From an uncultured Clostridia bacterium (GTDB lineage Bacteria; Bacillota; Clostridia; Christensenellales; Borkfalkiaceae): DNA of 59,927 bases. Of the stretch, positions 1 through 8,238 are shown one piece after another (positions within the stretch are counted from its first letter, which is position 1; every line of letters starts with the position of its first letter). Location of the stretch: NCBI GenBank assembly GCA_934271245.1, contig CAKQQY010000008.1:1-59927 (forward strand), read 5' to 3'. The notes beneath the pieces are model-generated. The model searched no databases and had not been told where the DNA came from. It saw only the letters and a program-made list of their open reading frames with translations. Position numbers and translations under genes: made by a program.

Positions 1-1
1 T

Positions 2-2416
2 ATGAGAAACTTCATAAACGAATACGGCGCGAATAAGAAAAGAAACGGGTGGAACGAACTCATTAAAATTAAATACGGCGGTAAAAATCAGAAAATAAAC
101 GGGATATTCGAATACGTAAACGGAAGCCGTAAAGAAATACTGGTTCACGCGGGTAAACGGATTTATAGGTTAAAAGAAGCCAACGGAAGGTATTCCGTAG
201 ACGATATAACGTTGAGTTCTACCTATACGCCCGCAAAGGTTGACGTAACAAGGCTTAAAGACCAAAGAAGTCAGATTTTTTATAACAAAGAAAGAGCCTA
301 CATAATCGGCTGCGGAGATTACCTTGTATACGGCTCGTGGGACGAAGGAACAAGTTATGAACTTCGGAGAGTGGCAAACAACGTAGATACTTACGTACCG
401 ACTACGGCGCTATCCATAGATAACGACGATGTGTCGGACGAAACGAGAGGAACTCTCGACGACGTAAATTGCCTTTCTACCCGAAGAATAAATCAACTCG
501 TCGGTACTTCCGAAGAAAATAAAACGTGGACGCTCGATTCGGGGATTGATAGCGGAACAACCGTAGACGTAAAGATAGAAACGTTAGCGGACGGGGAAAA
601 GGTAACAAAGCAAATTTCCAACACTGGAAGCGATAAAACGATATTGTACGACGGTTCTACGCAAGTCGGAACGGTAGACTTTGAGAAAGGTAAAATAACG
701 TTTTCGATTGCTACGACGCCGCAAATCGAAAACAGAGATAATATTTTCGTCACGTTTGAACATTCGATAGACGGATACATAGATAGAATTGCGAACTGTA
801 ATTTCGGTACGCTTTTCGGGGTAAACGGAAATACGGACAGATTATTCCTTGCGGGAAATGCCGAATTCCCGAACGTGGATTTCTATTCCGAAGAAGACGA
901 TTACACTTATTTCGGCGACAGAAACTCGTCGGTTTTAGGTAGCGACTCCGCGCCTATTAACGGATACGGTCGACTTTCCGACAGCACGCTCGTTATTTAT
1001 AAATCCGAAACAAGCCAGGAAGCAAGTATCTTTTATCGGACGGGTACATATAAAGAAACTTGCGATTCAAGCGGTAATATCGAAAGTATTCGCGGAGAAT
1101 TTCGGCACTCTGCGGGAAGCATAGGCGAAGGCGTTATAAGCAGATATGCCTGCGCGAACTTTGCGGGCGACAATATAATCCTTTCGAGAAACGGCGTGTT
1201 CGGAATCGTTCTTGCCGAAAACGTTGCGACCACCGAAAGATATACGCGAGAACGGTCGCGTTCTATAAACGAAAAATTAAAAACTCACGACGATTTATCG
1301 GAAGCAGTCGGAATTGTGTACAAAAATCGATATTATCTTGCTATCGATAACGTCGTGTATATAGCAGATTCGAGATTCAAGTATTCCGCAAGCGACGACG
1401 TTGACGGTTCGTATAATTACGAATGGTGGTTTTGGGATAATTGCCCCGTAAGGGTATGGGCAAATATCGATAACGTTTTATATTTCGGTAGCGCAGACGG
1501 TCAAATTTGTGTGTTCGACAACGAGTATGTCGACAGAACGTATCAGGATAGCGCCGCAGGGGATTTAACTTTCGATATAACGAATAACAACGTTGTTTAC
1601 AATAAGAATATCGGTATAGAACTTTCCGAAAACGATAAGATAACGCTCTCGACGGAAGGATATTACACGCTTATCGCGAATAATACAACAGTGAAAGACG
1701 GGAAGGTTATTTCCGACGAAGAAAAAATCTTAACCTTTCACGACGGAATGGAAGTGTACGCCGACACAGTCGGTGAAAGCGGTCTTGCCATAAATACGAA
1801 ATACTATGTCACAGACGTTGACAACGGGACTTGCTCGTACGCTCTTGAAGATGAGAGCGGAAGTAGGGTATCCGTCACGGTCGGCGGTTTTAACCTTTAT
1901 AAGTCTATATCTAACGTTGAACTGTATATCACAAATGTAACCGACGAGTCGTTTCAACTAAAAGATTATAAAGGCGGCGAAGTGCTGATTCTTGCAAAAT
2001 ATAATTCAACGCTTCCGACAAATCCGCTTGCGCGGTTCACGCATACGAGAAACGTAGTTGCGGAATGGTATACGCCGATATTTGACCTCGGCACGAACGA
2101 GTCGAGCAAAACGCTTTTGAAAATGGTTATATCGACAGAACCCGAAGTAAACGGAAAACTTTCTTTCGGGTATGAAACGAGAAACGTCAGCAGACTCGTT
2201 AATGCAAAAGGGATAAAAGTTTTTTCCTTCGAGAATTTTTCGTTTGAAGATTTTTCGTTTGACACAGGGTTTGCGAACAGTTATTCAGTAAAGTGTAACG
2301 AGCGGAACTTTAATTTCATTATATTCCGCTTTATATCGGATAACGACAGCAACTGCGTAGTAAATAATTTTACGATTGTTTACAAGATAAATAAATCAAA
2401 TATAGGAGTAGCATAA
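2..2416 (+). CDS. Phage tail/stabilisation-type structural protein (possibly cut at the left edge)
   Basis: The 804-residue product is beta-rich and has no signal peptide or membrane segment. Repeated aromatic and Gly-Asp turns (for example YFGDRNSS near 310, YEWWFWDNCPVRVWANIDN near 480) suggest a propeller-like fold, as in large tail-hub or stabilisation proteins of podoviruses. I do not recognise a named family with certainty. The ATG at 2 has no visible ribosome site because the window starts there, so the true start may be upstream. The stop overlaps the next ATG (TAATG at 2414-2418), which shows translational coupling to the fibre gene. Function as a virion protein rests on gene order and composition. 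Confidence 0.6.
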   Translation: MRNFINEYGANKKRNGWNELIKIKYGGKNQKINGIFEYVNGSRKEILVHAGKRIYRLKEANGRYSVDDITLSSTYTPAKVDVTRLKDQRSQIFYNKERAYIIGCGDYLVYGSWDEGTSYELRRVANNVDTYVPTTALSIDNDDVSDETRGTLDDVNCLSTRRINQLVGTSEENKTWTLDSGIDSGTTVDVKIETLADGEKVTKQISNTGSDKTILYDGSTQVGTVDFEKGKITFSIATTPQIENRDNIFVTFEHSIDGYIDRIANCNFGTLFGVNGNTDRLFLAGNAEFPNVDFYSEEDDYTYFGDRNSSVLGSDSAPINGYGRLSDSTLVIYKSETSQEASIFYRTGTYKETCDSSGNIESIRGEFRHSAGSIGEGVISRYACANFAGDNIILSRNGVFGIVLAENVATTERYTRERSRSINEKLKTHDDLSEAVGIVYKNRYYLAIDNVVYIADSRFKYSASDDVDGSYNYEWWFWDNCPVRVWANIDNVLYFGSADGQICVFDNEYVDRTYQDSAAGDLTFDITNNNVVYNKNIGIELSENDKITLSTEGYYTLIANNTTVKDGKVISDEEKILTFHDGMEVYADTVGESGLAINTKYYVTDVDNGTCSYALEDESGSRVSVTVGGFNLYKSISNVELYITNVTDESFQLKDYKGGEVLILAKYNSTLPTNPLARFTHTRNVVAEWYTPIFDLGTNESSKTLLKMVISTEPEVNGKLSFGYETRNVSRLVNAKGIKVFSFENFSFEDFSFDTGFANSYSVKCNERNFNFIIFRFISDNDSNCVVNNFTIVYKINKSNIGVA

Positions 2417-4407
2417 TGGCTAAAATTCAAAAAACAAGCGGTGTGACGAAAGCCGCGATAAAACGGAAGTCGGCGCAGACGTTACCAAACAATCCGACCG
2501 AAGCAGGATATAAAGCCGCGGATATTCGTAACGCATTTTTTCGCCCTATCACTGACGACGAAAACTCTGTTTTGAGCGAGTTAGACAGGGTTATTCACGA
2601 AGTGAATTTAATCGTAAACCACGATAGACCTTTTGATTATATTACTTCGGTTGCGGGAGTAAATTATCACGGTTCCTATGGCTTAATTTATCAATTTACA
2701 AATGACTCGGCAAGTATTGTGGATTATGAAGGTGCTGAAACTGATTTAATATTGCCGTCAGTGGTTTCGTTTGAAGGGGTAGATTATTCCGTTATTAAAA
2801 TCGGAGAAAACGCTTTTAAGGGGAAACCGATTACAAGCATTGAGATTTCTTCGTCAATTACGGATGTAGGGTCAAACGCTTTCAAAGAGACTTCTTTGAC
2901 AAAAGTTGTTCTAAACGGGTGCACGAATGTTTGGTATTTTAATTTTGTAAACCCGACGAATATCGTGTTTATCGCTCCGGCTCAATACAAATCTTTTTAT
3001 GATAGTAGGTTGAGTCAATATAAGTCTCTCACGTATATTGATACGGTTTCATCTGTTAAAGAAGAATTATGGAAAGAAAAATCCAACATTAACACTAAGC
3101 AAGATAAACTTAAGTCGGGGACTAACATTCAGAAGATAAACGGAAGGGACATTTTACAGTCGGGCAATTATGAGATTATAAAAGCGAATCCTGTGCTTTC
3201 GGGAACGGAAGAAGAATTAAGTGCCGTAGAAATAGACGGAAAAAGTTACTCTGTTTTTACGGAGAGTGGCGCAGACTCGAAATACCTTAAAAAAACCGAT
3301 GACTATGCAACGCAGAGTTTTGTAAAAAGCATGTTGTCTTCCGTTTACAAAGTAAAAGGGTCGGTTGCTTCTTACGAAAATCTCCCGTCAACAAAAGAAA
3401 CGGGCGACGTTTATAACGTAGTCGATACCGGAATGAACTACGTATGGAACGGCGAAGAGTGGGATTCTCTTGGCGGAATATTCGACATAAGCGGGTTTAT
3501 GCCTGCTTACACAATCAATTCTCTTTCAGATATCGCTTCTGTTCCTTCTACGGGTAAGAGAGTTGTTTATACGGGCGGAAACGCTTCGTCTTCTGTGGCG
3601 ATATCTTTACCGACTACCGTAAACGAAATAGATTTCAATGGTTCTACTATAACCCTGGAAGTGGGAAATTCCGCCGATTTTAACGTCGGTATAATCGGTC
3701 ACGACCACTGTATAATAAAAAATCTTAACCTTGTCGTCAATCTTCATCTTAAATCCGAAGTGGATTACTCTATGATAAAGGGATTCGGCGGAGTAGAAAA
3801 CGTCAGTCTCACGATAAATAAAGCGGCAGACTCGGCGACGGCGGCATCAGGACAAATCGTTCGCGGATTTTATTCTTGCGACCATTTGATAAATTGTAAA
3901 GTAGACCATAACTACACGACGGTTAATGTTGCTCCGCAAACGGTAGCGTATGCTTACTGCAACTATCTTATATGGTGCAGGATAAGCGGGTATACGGCTT
4001 TTGGTTTTGCCAACTGTATTCGGTTAGTCGATTGTGACGTTTATCAGAACGCTTCGGACGAGCCGTACAGGTTATGTAAAAATCTAATAGATTGTACCTA
4101 TTATGAAAGCGGAAATCAAATATCCACGACGGTGATTGATAAATTGTCTGTGGGTGGCTCTCCGCTTGACATAATCCCGCAAGCGAACAACGATTCTGAT
4201 TCGAAAGCGTACGTTAAACCTGCAGGGGGAACGGGAATTGCTTTGATTAAAATATCCCATTCGACGGTCGGCGATTCAATCGCACGCAGGCTATCGGGCG
4301 GACAACTTCGCGGGAACATTGCGAGTAACGAATATGATTTGGTACCGCTAAAGCAGGTGAATGAGAAACTCAACGGAGTAAAAGCCCTAAAGGTAACTGT
4401 ATGGTGA
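2416..4407 (+). CDS. Phage fibre / receptor-binding protein with BspA-type leucine-rich repeat
   Basis: The 663-residue product starts with a short helical region (1-70), likely the virion attachment part. Residues about 115-170 hold a BspA-like LRR_5 segment with the IGENAFKG and VGSNAFKE signatures. A segment at about 310-355 with YENLPSTKETGDVYNV and NYVWNGEEWDSLGG is common in phage fibre proteins. After it comes a beta-helix-like stretch (about 380-560) rich in short hydrophobic, Asn and Cys repeats. No enzyme motif is seen. Its start overlaps the stop of the upstream tail gene and it ends 6 bases before the next gene. The likely role is host surface binding. The LRR points to a protein or mucosal-type ligand, which is inference. 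Confidence 0.65.
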   Translation: MAKIQKTSGVTKAAIKRKSAQTLPNNPTEAGYKAADIRNAFFRPITDDENSVLSELDRVIHEVNLIVNHDRPFDYITSVAGVNYHGSYGLIYQFTNDSASIVDYEGAETDLILPSVVSFEGVDYSVIKIGENAFKGKPITSIEISSSITDVGSNAFKETSLTKVVLNGCTNVWYFNFVNPTNIVFIAPAQYKSFYDSRLSQYKSLTYIDTVSSVKEELWKEKSNINTKQDKLKSGTNIQKINGRDILQSGNYEIIKANPVLSGTEEELSAVEIDGKSYSVFTESGADSKYLKKTDDYATQSFVKSMLSSVYKVKGSVASYENLPSTKETGDVYNVVDTGMNYVWNGEEWDSLGGIFDISGFMPAYTINSLSDIASVPSTGKRVVYTGGNASSSVAISLPTTVNEIDFNGSTITLEVGNSADFNVGIIGHDHCIIKNLNLVVNLHLKSEVDYSMIKGFGGVENVSLTINKAADSATAASGQIVRGFYSCDHLINCKVDHNYTTVNVAPQTVAYAYCNYLIWCRISGYTAFGFANCIRLVDCDVYQNASDEPYRLCKNLIDCTYYESGNQISTTVIDKLSVGGSPLDIIPQANNDSDSKAYVKPAGGTGIALIKISHSTVGDSIARRLSGGQLRGNIASNEYDLVPLKQVNEKLNGVKALKVTVW

Positions 4408-4413
4408 TGATTT

Positions 4414-5463
4414 ATGAATAAAATTACTAAACTAAAAAACAAAGTAAGTAACGTTTGCCAGTTGTTCGATAAAGACAAGTTTTTTGCAACGAGAACGGCG
4501 CACGGCGTGGTTTTTACCAACAACGGCGACGGCAGTTTTACCATAAACGGCACTTGCGATAGCGACGCGGACGCGGACACCCCTTTGTTTTTACAAGAGA
4601 GTTACAACGTTAAGTTTGATTTATATTCCATAGAGGGGCATAAGTATTTGCTTATTCCGTTGCCGCAAGCGTTCAGTTATAGTACGTTACGTTTTATTTT
4701 CGGAAGCCAAGCGACACCTTACTACGAAACTTCCGACACTTATAAGATTTATGCTGCTACTAAAACCGGAACTTTTTCTTGTTATGCAATTTACAGAGTA
4801 GGAAAAGGCACGACGATAAATAACCTTACGGTTAAACCTCAACTCTTCGACCTTACGGAAATATACGGGGAGGGCAACGAACCTACGACTCTTGCAGAGT
4901 TTCGTCAGGACTTTCCAAACGAATTATACCCGTACAGTCTTCAATGCTATTTATCAATAGCAAAACTAAAATACAAAGTAAGCAACTTTTGTCAGTTGAT
5001 GGATAAAAGTAAATATCCTGCAACGAGAAAATTTGCAGGAATAACTTTTACGAATAACGGAGACGGTAGTTTTACAATGACCGGAACAAAAACCGGGAAC
5101 GCTCAACTGGAGATATGCGTCGCAGATATTAAAAAAGGACATAAATATTTAGGTACGACGGGTACGGATACTTTCTATATGTGTTTTTTTAAGTCCGATG
5201 GATCGTCTATTTACGGCGACTTCATAAGAAGTCCGTTTTATACTGCTACTGAAACCGATACAGATATAAGGTTTTTTATTAAGACGGATAGTACAGACGA
5301 GGTTAACGTTACTGCTTATCCGCAACTTTTTGACCTTACGGAAATGTACGGGGCGGGCAACGAACCCACGACGCTTACGGAATTCAGACAGAAATATCCA
5401 AACGAACTATATCAGTATAGTCCACAATGCTATTTACCATTAAATAAAGGAGTAAAAATATGA
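4414..5463 (+). CDS. Phage appendage protein built from two tandem homologous domains
   Basis: The 349-residue protein is an internal duplication. Unit 1 (about 1-180) and unit 2 (about 185-349) both run from a KVSNxCQL motif, through TNNGDGSFT near their first third, to a shared end with PQLFDLTE(I/M)YG and GNEPTTL, then NELYxYS and QCYL. The pattern is common in tail-fibre-associated proteins of gut phages and has a jelly-roll, carbohydrate-binding look, but no ligand can be read from sequence. The start ATG lies 6 bases after the previous stop and the stop overlaps the next start (ATGA at 5460-5463). Function is inferred from position among fibre genes. Confidence 0.55.
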   Translation: MNKITKLKNKVSNVCQLFDKDKFFATRTAHGVVFTNNGDGSFTINGTCDSDADADTPLFLQESYNVKFDLYSIEGHKYLLIPLPQAFSYSTLRFIFGSQATPYYETSDTYKIYAATKTGTFSCYAIYRVGKGTTINNLTVKPQLFDLTEIYGEGNEPTTLAEFRQDFPNELYPYSLQCYLSIAKLKYKVSNFCQLMDKSKYPATRKFAGITFTNNGDGSFTMTGTKTGNAQLEICVADIKKGHKYLGTTGTDTFYMCFFKSDGSSIYGDFIRSPFYTATETDTDIRFFIKTDSTDEVNVTAYPQLFDLTEMYGAGNEPTTLTEFRQKYPNELYQYSPQCYLPLNKGVKI

Positions 5464-5990
5464 GTGAATTTAGTCAAATCGATATACAAATCGGCACTGA
5501 AGAACAATTCGAAACAAAGAAATCAACCTTATCCGAGGGGGTTATTGTAGGTCTTACCGACCCTATCCACAAAAACGAGTTGGATAGTGATTTACAGACA
5601 AAGATTGACGGGATAAAAAAGATATATCAACATCGTATAGCTCTTAGCGGTGATAACAGTTCGAGAAATGCTTATATCCTTCTTATAAATACTGATTTAA
5701 CACCGTTTACTTTCGAAACTTTTAGGGCATTGTTAGGAACATCTGTTTCATATAGCATTTATTCAAGATTTAATAATTTACCAGTTGTTGACACCCAATT
5801 AGGTCTCGGTAGTCCTCCTGTAAGCTATCAACTATATGATGCGATACAACGAACAATATCACCCTCGGGAACAGATGTGGCTGTCATAACAGCTTACTAT
5901 AAATCAGCGTATGATACAGACGCTTTAACTCTGGCGACTATTGATTATTCAGAGAGTGACGGATTTACAGATAATGTAGTCGAAATATAA
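5460..5990 (+). CDS. Phage fibre-associated protein, unknown function
   Basis: A 176-residue protein coupled to the preceding gene by an ATGA overlap. Residues 1-60 contain a fibre-type attachment segment (EEQFETKKSTLSEGVIVGLTD, HKNELDSDLQTKIDG around 39-53) of the sort that joins distal fibre parts. The rest is a mixed alpha/beta domain with no motif I recognise. A role in the same tail appendage as its neighbours is likely from operon position only. Confidence 0.5.
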   Translation: MSEFSQIDIQIGTEEQFETKKSTLSEGVIVGLTDPIHKNELDSDLQTKIDGIKKIYQHRIALSGDNSSRNAYILLINTDLTPFTFETFRALLGTSVSYSIYSRFNNLPVVDTQLGLGSPPVSYQLYDAIQRTISPSGTDVAVITAYYKSAYDTDALTLATIDYSESDGFTDNVVEI

Positions 5991-6002
5991 AGGAGATAAT
6001 TT

Positions 6003-6452
6003 ATGTACTACAAACATGAAATTGATGGAACAATTATATACTTCGAAAGCGAAAGCATATATGATGAAGCAACGCAAGTAACGAAAGAAGAATACGACGC
6101 TTATATGGAAGAGCAAAAGGCTATAGCCGAAGCGTTAAAAAACAAACGTTACTTTTATAAGAAAGGCAATTCCTATCTTAACCTGAAATCGCCTATAACG
6201 GAAGAAGGTTACGAAGAGATTACCGAAGAAGAGTTCAAAACGCTGACTAAACCGCCTGTATTCACTTTAACGGAAGAACAGCAAGCGGAAATCGAAAAGA
6301 GAAAACTTATTGCGGAAAAGAAAGCGCTTCTTAATAAATACAGAGAAGACGTCGAGCAAGTTGACCTTTTCGGAATGGAACGCGCGGATTACGAAGAGAA
6401 AAAACTTGCTTGTAAAACTCTCGTAGAAGAATTGAGAGTGCTTGAACAGTAA
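6003..6452 (+). CDS. Small phage protein with C-terminal coiled coil, unknown function
   Basis: The 149-residue product follows a good ribosome site (AAAGGAG at 5990-5996). Its first 85 residues hold two similar acidic segments (VTKEEYDAYMEE near 25-36, ITEEEFKTL near 74-82). Residues about 90-149 are a charged helix likely to form a coiled coil. This kind of protein is often found after fibre genes in phages and may be a fibre chaperone or a small structural protein. I see no catalytic motif. Confidence 0.45.
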   Translation: MYYKHEIDGTIIYFESESIYDEATQVTKEEYDAYMEEQKAIAEALKNKRYFYKKGNSYLNLKSPITEEGYEEITEEEFKTLTKPPVFTLTEEQQAEIEKRKLIAEKKALLNKYREDVEQVDLFGMERADYEEKKLACKTLVEELRVLEQ

Positions 6453-6465
6453 AAGGAGTACGGAC

Positions 6466-6945
6466 ATGAAAAAATTCAAAATATTTATTGCAATACTTAT
6501 CGGTTTTATTTTGGGAGTACTTGCGGCGGTTGGGGTATATTTTCTGACGGTCGGTGAAGTTTCCTGGAAAGAATATATGGAAACAAAACTTATTCCTAAT
6601 ATCGTGCTTGTAATAACGGCAATAGGCACACTTGCAACCGCTTCTTTGCCTATTATAGCGAGAATACAAATATCAATCGATAAATTCAACAAGGCGACAC
6701 AAGACGTTACTTCTACCGCCGAAAGCGGACGAAAGACCGAAGGGGCGTTAAAAGAACAAAATATCAGGATTTCGGAGCAGTTCGATACTATTGACGAGCG
6801 GTTGGCTGTAATAGAAAAAAATTCATTGAAAACGCAGGAAATGTGTCTGATAGGTTTTTGCAATATGGGCGAGTTGGTTAAAAACGGGTATGCTTCCGAG
6901 ATAGCGAAGGTGGAGGCGGAAGATGAAAAAGAAACCGAATTATAA
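6466..6945 (+). CDS. Phage membrane protein with coiled coil (holin/lysis-region candidate)
   Basis: The start at 6466 is chosen because AAAGGAG (6452-6458) sits 7 bases upstream; a longer reading from 6442 would overlap the previous gene. The 159-residue product has two membrane segments (about 5-27 and 42-66), then a helical, coiled-coil tail to the end. The layout resembles class II holins or small phage membrane proteins with cytoplasmic tails. It leads a run of three membrane proteins after the fibre genes, where lysis genes commonly sit, but no endolysin is visible in the window, so the role is uncertain. Confidence 0.45.
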   Translation: MKKFKIFIAILIGFILGVLAAVGVYFLTVGEVSWKEYMETKLIPNIVLVITAIGTLATASLPIIARIQISIDKFNKATQDVTSTAESGRKTEGALKEQNIRISEQFDTIDERLAVIEKNSLKTQEMCLIGFCNMGELVKNGYASEIAKVEAEDEKETEL

Positions 6946-7360
6946 GGCAAGGCTCGTTTTTCTTTACGTCGGAAGTTTTCTTATTTCAATCGCGCCGCTT
7001 GTGATATGTTTTGCGTTCAACTGGGGGGATTACACAAAGACGCCCGGGGACACGGTCAGGTTGACACTCGGCGGAATCGTTCTTGCAACGCTTGTGTTTA
7101 TGAAAGTTATCGGAAAACTTAAAATGCCGAGACGAATTGTATCGTTCGGTATCGCTTTTGTTTTGGCATACTTATTACAATCAATGATTCAGGATTTATT
7201 ACTTCTCACAGGTATGGCTCTTCTCGGAGAGTTTATAGATTTTATTTTTTTCCAAGGAACAATCAAAAAAACAAAAGAAAATATGATTGTCGAAAAGACT
7301 GCGGAAGTTACGACGGCGCAGGTAGAAGAAGTAATAAAAAAATACGTGGGTAGGATTTAA
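6923..7360 (+). CDS. Phage multi-spanning membrane protein (holin-like candidate)
   Basis: The 145-residue product overlaps the gene before it by 23 bases, with its ribosome site (GGAGG at 6911-6915) inside that gene. It has about four hydrophobic segments (10-32, 44-62, 70-90, 92-112) and a charged C-terminal helix. It has the size and hydrophobicity of a holin or a membrane-anchored superinfection protein, but no specific family is recognised. Confidence 0.4.
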   Translation: MKKKPNYKARLVFLYVGSFLISIAPLVICFAFNWGDYTKTPGDTVRLTLGGIVLATLVFMKVIGKLKMPRRIVSFGIAFVLAYLLQSMIQDLLLLTGMALLGEFIDFIFFQGTIKKTKENMIVEKTAEVTTAQVEEVIKKYVGRI

Positions 7361-7362
7361 TA

Positions 7363-8238
7363 ATGGGAGAAAAGGTAAGAAATTTTTTCAAACAAAGTAT
7401 CGGGTATTTTATAATCTTCTTCGTGTGTATCGTATACATTTTAACCGCATTTTTGCGTATCGACAAGACGGGGAAATCGGTATTGCAGATTATAGCGGAC
7501 GGAGCGCTTTGTTTTTTTCTCGGAGTGTTTATAAACCGTATGTTTGACCTTCAGGGAATGATGAGCGGCGATAGAGAAGAAAGCGTGCGTGCCGCTGTCA
7601 CGGAACACTCAAAAATAGTTATGAAAATATCTCCGCACATAGAAGAACTCGATAAGTGGTGCGAAGAAGAAAACGCCAAAAACCATAAAACGCAAAGAAC
7701 GAAGATTCTTGCGCGCGTGGGGTTAAAGTATTCGTCTTGTTTCGACGAAGACGGCGTGGCTATTCCGTTCACGGTAGATAAAGAAAAGATGAAAGATAAA
7801 ACGCTGCGAAGAACCGAACTGAAAAAACTTCACGGCTACCACAAGGCGGTAAACTTAAAACTAACCGCATTATCGGGTGGAGAACTTACGAGCGAAGGCG
7901 GAAAGCAACAAGACCCGTTTAACTTCGGAAGAACCAAGGCTCAATACGAAACCCAAAGGGGATTAGCAGATATAATTTCCGAGTTCGGCACGGCTATTAT
8001 ATTCGGCGTGTACGGAGTAGGTCTTATCGAGAATTTCAGTTATGCGAATCTTATATGGACAACTCTGCAAGTGGCGATATTTCTCGTAATGGGCGTAATA
8101 AAAATGTATCGTTCTTATCTTTTCGTAACGGACGAGTACAAGGGGAGAATCTGGAAGAAAATAGATAATCTTCAAAAGTTCGATAATTACATAAATAATA
8201 AAAATAAAGATAACACGGAGAAGGCAGATGAAAAATAA
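7363..8238 (+). CDS. Phage membrane protein, unknown function
   Basis: A 291-residue product starting 3 bases after the previous stop. Two membrane segments lie at about 13-30 and 44-60. Residues 75-200 form a soluble charged domain, and two more membrane segments follow at about 205-225 and 228-248. The C-terminus is Lys/Asn-rich. It ends inside the next gene (11-base overlap). Three consecutive membrane proteins suggest a lysis or exclusion module, or virion membrane-penetration components. No motif decides between these. Confidence 0.4.
   Translation: MGEKVRNFFKQSIGYFIIFFVCIVYILTAFLRIDKTGKSVLQIIADGALCFFLGVFINRMFDLQGMMSGDREESVRAAVTEHSKIVMKISPHIEELDKWCEEENAKNHKTQRTKILARVGLKYSSCFDEDGVAIPFTVDKEKMKDKTLRRTELKKLHGYHKAVNLKLTALSGGELTSEGGKQQDPFNFGRTKAQYETQRGLADIISEFGTAIIFGVYGVGLIENFSYANLIWTTLQVAIFLVMGVIKMYRSYLFVTDEYKGRIWKKIDNLQKFDNYINNKNKDNTEKADEK

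Noticed and set aside
6267..6950. Long minus-strand ORF across the small phage membrane gene
   Set aside because: Shadow of plus-strand genes with good ribosome sites; no start signal on the minus strand.
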